This document shows, piece after piece, positions 1-6,148 of a stretch of DNA of 6,163 nucleotides (within the stretch, counting starts at the first letter, position 1; each line of letters starts with the position of its first letter). A model generated the notes under the pieces. That model was not told where the DNA came from. It searched no databases and was given only the letters and a program-made list of their open reading frames with translations. Made by a program: the position numbers and the translations under genes. This DNA comes from Planctomycetaceae bacterium (GTDB lineage Bacteria; Planctomycetota; Planctomycetia; Pirellulales; Thermoguttaceae): assembly GCA_031283515.1 (NCBI GenBank), contig JAITBS010000582.1, positions 1-6,163 of the forward strand, given 5' to 3'.

Positions 1-1
1 C

Positions 2-478
2 GGCAAGCCGATTTATTATCGAACTTCCGGCGGAATGTATTACAACGTGATTACAAACTTTTCAACCGAATCGACTCAAGAAAAACCGTTATACTTTGAT
101 AAAAAGATCGCGAATGTAATCGGCGCAATTTTATCGAGTAGTTTATTTTGGTGGTATCAGCAAGTCTATTCGGATAATTTGCATATCAAATCGCCTGAGA
201 TCGAATTATTCCCGATTCCGATTGAAAATTTAGATCAGCAACTAATCAAACAGATTGAAAAAAGTTACACAAAATATTTGCAAGACATTCAGAAAAATAT
301 TATCGAACACAAAACGACCGAATACGTTCACGTCGATTCCTACAAAGAATATAAAATCCGATATTCAAAACCGCTCATCGATTTGATTGACGATTTAATT
401 TGTCCGCTATACGAATTAACGGACGAAGAAAAAGATTTTATCAAGAATTACGAAATTACATTTCGAATAGACGAATAA
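2..478 (+). CDS. C-terminal part of a type IIG/Eco57I-like restriction-modification DNA methylase (5' truncated by window edge)
   Basis: The frame is open from the first base, so only the last 158 residues are visible. They look like the target-recognition and C-terminal tail of Eco57I/TaqI-like class I N6-adenine methylases, many of which are fused endonuclease-methylases. Visible marks are a start reading GKPIYYRTSGGMYYN, a segment SSLFWWYQQVYSDN followed by EIELFPIP, and an ending with SKPLIDLIDDLICPLYELT, then EEKDFIKNYEI. That SKP-ID-Y-EE-DFI-NY ending is typical of this family. The catalytic NPPY motif and any nuclease domain would lie upstream, outside the window, so activity cannot be judged. 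The family methylates, and often cleaves, DNA at a specific site. A helicase-like remnant follows 33 bp later on the same strand, which suggests a former defence operon. No clear terminator follows. The subtype (IIG, or a separate methylase) is inference. Confidence 0.8.
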   Translation, partial: GKPIYYRTSGGMYYNVITNFSTESTQEKPLYFDKKIANVIGAILSSSLFWWYQQVYSDNLHIKSPEIELFPIPIENLDQQLIKQIEKSYTKYLQDIQKNIIEHKTTEYVHVDSYKEYKIRYSKPLIDLIDDLICPLYELTDEEKDFIKNYEITFRIDE

Positions 479-511
479 TTGCAATAATTACTTGCTTAAA
501 ATTTTAGTTTG

Positions 512-622
512 ATGTCCAAGAAAATTTACGCTTATACGCTTCCTGAAGTTTTGAAATATAACGGCTGGCTTAAAATTGGTCAGACTTCCGGCTCGGTAGA
601 GAAACGTATTAATGAACAATGA
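512..622 (+). pseudogene. GIY-YIG (T5orf172-like) N-terminal remnant, probably of a restriction-associated helicase
   Basis: An ATG opens a 36-codon frame starting MSKKIYAYTLPEV, continuing with GWLKIGQT and VEKRINEQ, then stopping at TGA (620-622). The IYAYT and LKIG pair, followed by a helix with EKRI, fits the first half of a GIY-YIG nuclease domain. I recall such domains at the N-terminus of DEAD/DEAH helicases encoded beside Eco57I-like methylases. The domain normally needs about 80-100 residues and is cut off before its catalytic glutamate. The same frame after the stop reads only 17 codons of unrelated sequence before another stop. No helicase motifs occur before the convergent btaA gene. 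It therefore looks like a truncated leftover on the same strand as the methylase fragment, 33 bp after its stop. No Shine-Dalgarno site is visible. A short functional peptide is possible but less likely. Confidence 0.55.
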
Positions 623-864
623 AGTAATGAGATCGATGTGTGTATTGTCAATTTGCTACTGAGGTTGTTTTGTTAGGAAAATTAGGTGAAAATGAGGTTA
701 GGGTTCTCGGTCACTTACCATAAAAAGTAATACCTCACTGAATAGATACGTGATGCGACGTCAGCAATAACAGACTTAATTGTTTCAATATATCAATTTC
801 AGTTTGACTGTTACCGTCTTTTTGTAATATTTTCTTTTCTTCAAATAAAAATTCTACTGAAATA
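623..864. other. Non-coding or decayed stretch between the defence remnant and btaA
   Basis: No convincing gene is visible. Two short open runs hint at coding debris. One is plus-strand 631-723, 30 codons without an ATG, including EVVLLGKLGENEVRVLG. The other is minus-strand, about 43 codons from roughly 861 down to the TGA near 736, also without an ATG, including KKILQKDGNSQTEIDILKQ. I recognise neither. TGAGGT (693-698) and ACCTCA (732-737) form a loose 6-bp inverted repeat. Neither the plus-strand genes nor btaA has a clear intrinsic terminator here. Confidence 0.4.
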
Positions 865-2061
865 TTAGCAACGTTTTAGATCAGCAATATAAAAACTGCC
901 GTAAGTATGAACACGGTCGATCTTATGTAACTCTTGAGCAGTCGCCGTATCCAGTTCCAGAATGTCGCCGAGATTTTTTTTCTGACCGTTAATTTCAACA
1001 GGGACTGTATTAATATATTCCGTCCGCAATCCGCCGCTACGCCAAAGAATTCGCGTTTGATCGGCAGCACGGTCAAGAATGGCTGCCCATTCGTTGACCA
1101 ATGCGTTGTAAAGATGATAGGATAACCAATCCATGTGATCCAAAAGTACAAATCGGGAAATCTTAACATTGTGTTTTCGCAAAAAACCCTCCACCGTATC
1201 CGTGTGGACACTAATACAATCAACAAGTCCGCTTTTAAGAGATTCAAAATTTTTTCGTTCTAAATATTCCGGACAACAACCCGGAGTGTAACTTCCTGTC
1301 GCATACACCCGCCAAAAATAATTGTCGCGAATCGGCAATGTTCCAAAAACAGCGTCAAGACAATCCTGAATAAATTTGACTATTCCACCCTCATACTGTG
1401 TCTCAATTTGTTTCCGTTGCGCTCGCGGAACTCCAAGAAGTGAAAGTGTTGTGTCCCGATTCATGATAAACCGCACCAGACGACTCCATAACTTTTCCCG
1501 CATTTTATTGAACCAAATATCACGCTGCTCCTCCAATGTTTGGGCATTGAGAATCTCGTGAACATGTCCCCGCAATTTATAACGGTTAATAAAACCATTG
1601 ATAATTCGCGCAAAAGTTCCTGTTGTTCCGCAAAAATAAAAACTTTTACGTTTACCGTCAAAATATTTTCGGATACGGTGATCCCAATATTTTTTTGACC
1701 ATTCAGAAAGATTTCCGCGTAATTTTGCCTGATAAATTCCTTTAACTCCGATGAGTTGCCCGTTGCCGAACATCTGAAAAAAAGTTTCATAATCAAGATT
1801 TCGTATTGCGGACATTTTCAATTCCAGCAAGGCGTTTTGACGCGGATTCATGTCCACCGCGTAAACATGATTCAAACCGGTCAACGCATAAGAAAGAGCA
1901 TTGCAACCCGCCGAAGTAATCACAAGTAAATTATCTTCCGGCGATAAATTAAGAGTTTGTTTATCCAGTCTCGGATCTTCCCAACACGTGTTGTACACGA
2001 GATTATTGCCATGAACAATCCGAAAAACACGACCACTCATCCATTCACTAATACGATTCAT
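865..2061 (-). CDS. btaA: BtaA-like S-adenosylmethionine:diacylglycerol 3-amino-3-carboxypropyltransferase (DUF3419 family)
   Basis: The 398-residue protein matches the BtaA family along its whole length (Rhodobacter BtaA is slightly over 400 residues). BtaA transfers the 3-amino-3-carboxypropyl group of S-adenosylmethionine to diacylglycerol, giving diacylglycerylhomoserine, the first step to the betaine lipid DGTS. It acts at the inner membrane face. Landmarks are LVYNTCWEDP (21-30), the SAM-binding strand and loop ITSAGCN (48-54) with the acidic strand end AVDMNP (68-73), LPIRDNYFWR (242-251), FVLLDHMDW (304-312), ILWRSGG (338-344) and the C-terminal HTYGSFY (385-391). The ATG at 2061 fits because the family starts only a few residues before the WEDP motif. 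The upstream sequence shows no good Shine-Dalgarno site. The gene is convergent with the defence remnant and divergent from tex. The usual partner BtaB, the N-methyltransferase that finishes DGTS, is not next to it. No Pho box is evident. Family assignment is firm; the exact lipid product is inference. Confidence 0.9.
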   Translation of the reverse strand: MNRISEWMSGRVFRIVHGNNLVYNTCWEDPRLDKQTLNLSPEDNLLVITSAGCNALSYALTGLNHVYAVDMNPRQNALLELKMSAIRNLDYETFFQMFGNGQLIGVKGIYQAKLRGNLSEWSKKYWDHRIRKYFDGKRKSFYFCGTTGTFARIINGFINRYKLRGHVHEILNAQTLEEQRDIWFNKMREKLWSRLVRFIMNRDTTLSLLGVPRAQRKQIETQYEGGIVKFIQDCLDAVFGTLPIRDNYFWRVYATGSYTPGCCPEYLERKNFESLKSGLVDCISVHTDTVEGFLRKHNVKISRFVLLDHMDWLSYHLYNALVNEWAAILDRAADQTRILWRSGGLRTEYINTVPVEINGQKKNLGDILELDTATAQELHKIDRVHTYGSFYIADLKRC

Positions 2062-2205
2062 AACAACTTACAGGAATTATTTTAAAATCAATAACGTTAT
2101 CTATTTCCGGTTCATAAACAATAAACCGATTTTGGATTTTACCGGATTACTCCTGTGTTATAGACCGGAAATCCAAACCGTTTTTTTCTCCAAAATTAAA
2201 ATTTC

Positions 2206-2328
2206 GGTAATATTTTAATAAATTGCGATGTGCCGGATTGTTTATTATTACAATTCCCAAATCCCTAATCGCCGAACTTTTTTTGTTAATTATTGTGGTT
2301 CCAAAAAAAAGACCGTTAAAATATTACC
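2206..2328. repeat. 13-bp perfect inverted repeat, arms 97 bp apart
   Basis: GGTAATATTTTAA (2206-2218) is exactly the reverse complement of TTAAAATATTACC (2316-2328). The right arm overlaps the left half of the hairpin at 2313-2341, so in RNA the two pairings would compete. TAATATTTTAA also occurs directly after the tex stop codon (5931-5941). The arms are AT-rich, so chance is not excluded. Confidence 0.5.
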
Positions 2329-2341
2329 TTGATTTTAACGG
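2303..2341 (-). terminator. Intrinsic-terminator-like hairpin facing left (minus strand)
   Basis: Read on the minus strand, CCGTTAAAAT (2341-2332), a 9-nt loop and ATTTTAACGG (2322-2313) form a perfect 10-bp stem. The dinucleotide TC and eight T residues (2310-2303) follow. The plus strand has no U-tract after the stem, so the polarity is leftward. The stem has only three G-C pairs, which weakens it. It lies about 240 bp before the btaA start in the same orientation, so it could end a short leftward transcript or attenuate a long btaA leader. It begins 3 bp after the stop of the small ORF at 2344-2457. Confidence 0.55.
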
Positions 2342-2343
2342 GA

Positions 2344-2457
2344 TTAAATAACTCTGCGATTTTCCCCGAAAATGAAAACCAAAATCTTAATGTAGGGAAA
2401 GTATATCAGGCAAAATAGAAAAAAAATAGAGACCGGATGAAAAATAATATTCTCCAT
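2344..2457 (-). CDS. Possible 37-residue hydrophobic peptide (doubtful)
   Basis: A minus-strand ATG at 2457 opens 37 codons starting MENIIFHPVSIFF, with one hydrophobic stretch (roughly residues 4-30, rich in F, I, L and Y) and a charged end GENRRVI, stopping at TAA. This would be a single membrane helix. Two things favour a gene: a terminator-like hairpin begins 3 bp after the stop, and the ORF starts just before the divergent tex promoter. Against it, AAGGA sits only 1 nt before the ATG, no good promoter is seen, and T-rich DNA yields F/I/L codons by chance. I do not recognise a family. A type I toxin-like small membrane peptide is conceivable but unproven. Confidence 0.2.
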   Translation of the reverse strand: MENIIFHPVSIFFLFCLIYFPYIKILVFIFGENRRVI

Positions 2458-2461
2458 ATCC

Positions 2462-2488
2462 TTGACAATAGTTGAAATTTAACATAAT
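2462..2488 (+). promoter_or_regulatory. Probable sigma-70-type promoter of tex
   Basis: TTGACA (2462-2467) is a perfect -35 box. CATAAT (2483-2488) matches the -10 consensus in five of six positions after a 15-bp spacer; the overlapping TAATAT (2485-2490) gives 17 bp but a poorer match. Transcription would start near 2495, about 80 nt before the ATG at 2574. The placement argues against translation from the TTG at 2472, which lies between the two boxes. Confidence 0.6.
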
Positions 2489-2494
2489 ATCTAG

Positions 2495-2544
2495 CTTTTT
2501 ACAAAAGAGCTTTTGCTCTGAAAAAGTAGATTTATACTTTTTTT
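2495..2544 (+). promoter_or_regulatory. tex leader with competing hairpins (possible attenuator)
   Basis: AGAGC-TTTT-GCTCT (2506-2519) is a perfect small hairpin. It is enclosed by CTTTTT (2495-2500) and AAAAAG (2521-2526), which can pair to extend it. The same A-rich segment can instead pair downstream: AAAAAGTA (2521-2528) with TACTTTTT (2535-2542), a perfect 8-bp stem with a 6-nt loop ending in a T run. The two folds are mutually exclusive, as in attenuators. The second stem has only one G-C pair, so it would be a weak terminator. Regulation is inference. Confidence 0.35.
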
Positions 2545-2573
2545 GTTATTTCCTAATTTCTTTTTTGCACGTC

Positions 2574-5500
2574 ATGGTCGAACCAATTACGATCAATCTT
2601 CGTTTTTTATCGCGGGACTTAGGTTTGCCGCAAGAACAAGTTCAGTCTGTCGTTACCTTGCTGGACGATGGTTTTCCGGTTCCGTTTATTGCTCGGTACC
2701 GCAAAGACCAAACCGGTAATCTCGACGAGGAAATACTCCGTGTCATTGACGAGGAACTCAAATTAGTTCGCGCTCTTTGTGAACGGAAACTTGCCATCCT
2801 CAAAACCATTGAGGGACAAGGTAAACTCACTCCCGAACTCGATAAAAAAATTCGGGACGCTAAGTCTTCAAAACATTTGGAAGACCTCTATTTGCCGTTT
2901 AAACCCAAACGTCAAACACTGGCGTCCGAAGCACGCGAACACGGACTGGAACCGTTGGCTCTCGAAATTTTTCACGGAACCGTTGCGCCGGAAAAATTGG
3001 ATCAAAGAGCCTCCGAATTTATTAACGAAGACAAAAAAATTAAATCTATTGCGGATGCATTGTTAGGCACCGGTCATATTATTGCCGAGATGTTTAGCGA
3101 AAAAATTGAAGTGATTCAAGAAGTTCGCGATGCCGTGTTCAAATACGGGAAACTCGTAACAACTAAAATTGAACCGAAAATTCCTGATTCTCCGCCAACA
3201 CCCGAAAAATCGGAAAAACCCGAAAAATCAGAGAAATCGGAAAAAATTTCTGCTTCGAAAAAGAAAAAAGAACGAAAGAAGCAAAAAGTTGTTGATACAA
3301 CCATAAACAATGAAATTACAGATCAAAAAATTGATCCTAATCTTGCTGCAAGTGTTGACCAAAATTCAGATACAGAATCCGCAACAGAATCAACAACAAA
3401 AAACACGGAAAATACCGATTTAACCAATTTTTCGGAAAACTCAGATGTTGAGAAGAGTGAAGAACATAGCGGAACATATTCTGAAACAACCGAAACCGTA
3501 GAAGTTGAAAAAATTAATGCGGATATAACTGAAGTTGTTGAAGTTAAAAACGTTGAGAGCGAAAATGTTGAAGCATCAAATGTTGAAGCATCAAATGTTG
3601 AAGCGGGAGATATTAAAACAGAGACGGATATTCAAACTGATGTTGATTCGGACGCGATTATTGCGGAAGTTCAGGCGGTAACAGAACAATTCCGGCAATG
3701 GAAAACGGCTCAGGAAGAACAAGGGATTCCGGTGATTCGGTCACAAAAATCGTTGAAAAAGAAACAAAAAGAAGAGATTCTCAAGAAAAAAGAAGAGACC
3801 AAAAATAGACAGCAGGAACATTTTGAACGTCAATTCAGTGATTATTTTAATTTTACAGCGGGACTTCGTAATTTTCCTGCGCACCGGATATTGGCAATTA
3901 ATCGTGGTGAACGGGGTAAAATTCTTCGAGTTAAGATTGATCACAACGAATCAAAACTTCTTGAAACAATTCGGGAATTTTGTGTTCCGCAAGATCATCC
4001 GTATGCTGATTTTTTGACGGGATGTTTGAAAGATGCGCTTCATCGGTTGGTTGTTCCGTCCATTGAGCGAGAAATCCGTAACGATATGACGGAATTTGCT
4101 GAAAAACAAGCGATTCATGTTTTTAGTAAGAATCTTCGTCATTTGCTTCTTCAGCCGCCGCTTCATCGTAAGCGTGTTCTGTCACTTGATCCTGGTTATA
4201 AGCACGGTTGTAAGATGGTTCCGTTGGATGAATTTGGTAACGTATTGGATTTTGAAACGGTTTATCTTACCGGCGGCGGTGCGGAACGCAAGGAAAAAGC
4301 GACTCAAAAAATTGCGGATATGATTCAAAAGTATAAGATTTCTGTTATTGCTATTGGCAATGGTTCTGGGAGTCGTGAAACGGAAGAGTTGATTTCTGAT
4401 ATGATTGTGTCGCGTTTTTCTGATACGGAATTGGCGTATGTTATTGTCAACGAGGCGGGTGCCAGTGTTTATTCTGCCAGTCCGGCTGCGAAAGAAGAAT
4501 TTCCAGATTATGATCCTTTACTTCGCGGAGCGGTTTCTATTGGACGTCGTCTTCAGGATCCGCTCAATGAATTGGTCAAAATTGATCCTGCCAGTCTTGG
4601 AGTTGGGATGTACCAGCACGATCTGAAAAATAAGCATCTCAAAAATACGCTTAGCAATGTGGTGGAATCATGTGTTAATTTTGCCGGAGTTGATCTTAAT
4701 ACTGCGACATCGGCGATTTTGCGTTATGTTTCCGGTTTGAACCAGATGACGGCGAAACGGATTCATGAATACCGGTTGTTGCATGGTCCTTTTCGGGGTC
4801 GTGACGAAATTAAAAAAGTTTCCGGTTTAGGCGAAGTTGCGTTTACACATGCGGCGGGATTTCTCAAAATTCATGACGGACGCAATCCTTTGGATGCAAC
4901 TTGGATTCATCCTGAAAGTTATCATTTAGCGGCTCAAATTCTTGAGAAACTTGGTTTTTCGGTGGAGGATTTGAGAAATAACGAAAAAGTTAAAGAAATT
5001 GCGAACAAGATTACGGAGGCGAAGATTGAGGAATTGGCGGTACGATTATCGACAGAGTTGGGGGTTGGTTTATTTACGGTGCGGGATATACTTGACAATC
5101 TTGCTCGTCCTGGCCGTGATCCGCGTGAATCGTTACCGCCGCCGATTTTCAAAAAGGGTATTCTTCACACAGAAGACCTGAAACCGGATATGGAATTAAC
5201 GGGAACAGTTTTGAATGTTGTTGATTTTGGGGCGTTTGTTGATATTGGGTTACACGAATCAGGATTGATCCATATTAGTCAGATGGCGGATCGATATATT
5301 CGGGATGCTCATGAAAAAGTTACGGTTGGGGATATTGTTCGGGTTTGGGTGGTTGAAGTTGACACTCAGCGAAAACGTGTTTCGTTGACAATGCGTCCGC
5401 CCGGAACAACAGAAAAACAACCGAAACAGGAACATTCAACAGAGTCACGCCGAGAACCTCACCGGAATGAACACCGTGAGCGATTGGGAGATCAACCTGC

Positions 5501-5933
5501 AACAGAAAAGAAACCGGTTGCGCAATCTTCAGAACACCGCAACCGCCAACCATCAGAAAACCGCCCTGCCGAAAAAACTCGCCCACACAATGAAGCACCG
5601 AAAAATCGCGACGGAAATCAATCTCCGCGTAAAGAAGGACATCAGGATAACCGTAATAATCGGGATAAAAAACGATATGAACACGGCAATCGTGAACATA
5701 GTAATCGTGATCGTGAACACGGCAATCATAATCGTGTAAAAACATTTACTACTCCTCACACGAAAGATCTCAAACCAATTTCCGATAAAATGAAACAAGG
5801 TAAAGAAGCACTTCGTAGTTTTGCTGATTTGGCACAATTTCTTGGACGTATTCAGGTTAATGATCCGGCGGAAGAAAAGAAACGGAAAAAAGAAGAAATA
5901 CAATCAAAGAAAAAAGAATCCGAAAATTCATAA
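2574..5933 (+). CDS. tex: Tex, Spt6-like transcription accessory / RNA-binding protein with large low-complexity insertion and tail
   Basis: Tex is a cytoplasmic nucleic-acid-binding protein related to the core of eukaryotic Spt6 and is thought to act with transcription complexes. From the ATG at 2574 it has 1119 residues. In order: the N-terminal Tex domain (about 1-198, with VPFIARYRK and DLYLPFKPKR); a low-complexity insertion (about 199-411); the core resuming at FSDYFNF; a YqgF/RNase H-like domain with LDPG (538-541), IGNGSGSRETE (594-604), NEAGASVYSAS (626-636) and RGAVSIGRRLQDPL (from 651); a helix-hairpin-helix region with VSGLNQ and VSGLGEVAF (about 710-766); HPESY; an S1 RNA-binding domain (about 868-941); and a disordered tail (942-1119) rich in N, R, H, E and K. 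A TTG at 2472 would add 34 residues, but these are hydrophobic, unlike other Tex N-termini, and overlap the promoter. No Shine-Dalgarno site precedes the ATG. Core identity is certain; the role of the additions is unknown. Confidence 0.96.
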   Translation: MVEPITINLRFLSRDLGLPQEQVQSVVTLLDDGFPVPFIARYRKDQTGNLDEEILRVIDEELKLVRALCERKLAILKTIEGQGKLTPELDKKIRDAKSSKHLEDLYLPFKPKRQTLASEAREHGLEPLALEIFHGTVAPEKLDQRASEFINEDKKIKSIADALLGTGHIIAEMFSEKIEVIQEVRDAVFKYGKLVTTKIEPKIPDSPPTPEKSEKPEKSEKSEKISASKKKKERKKQKVVDTTINNEITDQKIDPNLAASVDQNSDTESATESTTKNTENTDLTNFSENSDVEKSEEHSGTYSETTETVEVEKINADITEVVEVKNVESENVEASNVEASNVEAGDIKTETDIQTDVDSDAIIAEVQAVTEQFRQWKTAQEEQGIPVIRSQKSLKKKQKEEILKKKEETKNRQQEHFERQFSDYFNFTAGLRNFPAHRILAINRGERGKILRVKIDHNESKLLETIREFCVPQDHPYADFLTGCLKDALHRLVVPSIEREIRNDMTEFAEKQAIHVFSKNLRHLLLQPPLHRKRVLSLDPGYKHGCKMVPLDEFGNVLDFETVYLTGGGAERKEKATQKIADMIQKYKISVIAIGNGSGSRETEELISDMIVSRFSDTELAYVIVNEAGASVYSASPAAKEEFPDYDPLLRGAVSIGRRLQDPLNELVKIDPASLGVGMYQHDLKNKHLKNTLSNVVESCVNFAGVDLNTATSAILRYVSGLNQMTAKRIHEYRLLHGPFRGRDEIKKVSGLGEVAFTHAAGFLKIHDGRNPLDATWIHPESYHLAAQILEKLGFSVEDLRNNEKVKEIANKITEAKIEELAVRLSTELGVGLFTVRDILDNLARPGRDPRESLPPPIFKKGILHTEDLKPDMELTGTVLNVVDFGAFVDIGLHESGLIHISQMADRYIRDAHEKVTVGDIVRVWVVEVDTQRKRVSLTMRPPGTTEKQPKQEHSTESRREPHRNEHRERLGDQPATEKKPVAQSSEHRNRQPSENRPAEKTRPHNEAPKNRDGNQSPRKEGHQDNRNNRDKKRYEHGNREHSNRDREHGNHNRVKTFTTPHTKDLKPISDKMKQGKEALRSFADLAQFLGRIQVNDPAEEKKRKKEEIQSKKKESENS
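3201..3245 (+). repeat. 18-bp tandem repeat coding PEKSEK inside tex
   Basis: Two 18-bp units (3201-3218 and 3219-3236), beginning CCCGAAAAATC, plus a half unit encode PEKSEK-PEKSEK-SEK at the start of the Tex insertion. The reading frame is kept, as expected for slippage-driven growth of a disordered linker. Confidence 0.8.
3563..3606 (+). repeat. 15-bp tandem repeat coding NVEAS inside tex
   Basis: AAATGTTGAAGCATC occurs at 3563-3577 and again at 3578-3592; a third, partial copy at 3593-3606 ends in GCGG. It encodes NVEAS-NVEAS-NVEAG. The exact identity of the first two copies suggests recent duplication, and preceding NVES-like codons suggest older, diverged copies. Confidence 0.85.
5679..5727 (+). 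repeat. Imperfect repeats coding EHGN/EHSN in the Tex tail
   Basis: GAACACGGCAATC occurs at 5679-5691 and 5715-5727, 36 bp apart, with a diverged copy GAACATAGTAATC between them (5694-5706). Together they encode EHGNR-EHSNR-DR-EHGNHNR. The frame is kept throughout, giving a short charged, asparagine/histidine-rich array. Confidence 0.75.
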
Positions 5934-5975
5934 TATTTTAAGTAATATTTCAGCGGAATTATTCTTTTTGATTCT

Positions 5976-5993
5976 TCACCCCGAAGTGGGTGA
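5976..5993 (+). terminator. GC-rich hairpin after tex, possible terminator
   Basis: TCACCC (5976-5981), a 6-nt loop CGAAGT and GGGTGA (5988-5993) form a perfect 6-bp stem followed by TATTTTC. It starts 43 bp after the tex stop and is the best candidate tex terminator, although the U-tract is short. It may instead be the first hairpin of the downstream array. Confidence 0.4.
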
Positions 5994-6003
5994 TATTTTC
6001 ATA

Positions 6004-6034
6004 ACCGTAGGTCAAGCGAATCGCGACCTACGGT
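6004..6034. repeat. 10-bp inverted repeat with AGCGAATCGC loop
   Basis: ACCGTAGGTC (6004-6013) and GACCTACGGT (6025-6034) are perfect reverse complements around an 11-nt loop that itself contains GCG-AAT-CGC. No T-run follows on either side, so it is not a standard terminator. The shape resembles interspersed intergenic palindromes (REP-like) in bacterial genomes; copy number cannot be judged from one window. Confidence 0.6.
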
Positions 6035-6052
6035 CAACATCTCTCCTCAACA

Positions 6053-6125
6053 TCGTCTGAAAGACGAAACTAAACGATCCGAATCATACCGCCAACGATG
6101 ATTAAAATTCTGTCTTTCAGACAGA
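6053..6125. repeat. Pair of reverse-complementary mini-hairpins
   Basis: TCGTCT-GAA-AGACGA (6053-6067) and TCTGTCT-TTC-AGACAGA (6109-6125) are both perfect 3-nt-loop hairpins. Their cores, GTCTGAAAGAC (6055-6065) and GTCTTTCAGAC (6112-6122), are exact reverse complements. The pair can therefore also fold into one longer stem around the 46 bp between the two cores. This is the arrangement of paired, inverted repeat units. Confidence 0.6.
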
Positions 6126-6148
6126 GGTTTGTTCGTTGTACGAGTCCG

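Larger units (their letters stand above)
2062..2573. other. 512-bp divergent intergenic region between btaA and tex
   Basis: This AT-rich gap must hold the promoters of both divergent genes. The tex promoter, its leader hairpins, a leftward terminator-like hairpin, a 13-bp inverted repeat and a tiny minus-strand ORF are listed separately. In the btaA-proximal half, TTTGGATTT (2131-2139) and AAATCCAAA (2169-2177) form a 9-bp inverted repeat with a 29-nt loop, and ACCGGA occurs at 2141-2146 and 2164-2169. I could not fix a convincing btaA promoter. TATACT on the minus strand (2405-2400) resembles a -10 box but lacks a matching -35 box. Confidence 0.5.

Noticed and set aside
876..1247. 123-codon minus-strand frame inside btaA
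   Set aside because: It lies out of frame within a full-length, well-matched BtaA, has no recognisable protein pattern, and is an overlap artefact.
2148..2156. AGGAG on the minus strand as a ribosome-binding site
   Set aside because: No start codon follows at a usable distance, and it is about 90 bp from the btaA ATG.
2062..2200. Pho box upstream of btaA
   Set aside because: Expected because betaine lipids are often made under phosphate limitation, but no CTGTCAT-like direct repeats are present.
2472..2573. N-terminal extension of Tex from TTG 2472
   Set aside because: It overlaps the -35/-10 promoter and encodes a hydrophobic stretch not seen in Tex. The family-like N-terminus begins at ATG 2574.
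5320..5745. 141-codon minus-strand frame opposite the end of tex
   Set aside because: It is antisense to the S1 domain and tail. Its D/H/Y/V repeats simply mirror the repetitive tail codons, and it shows no family signal.
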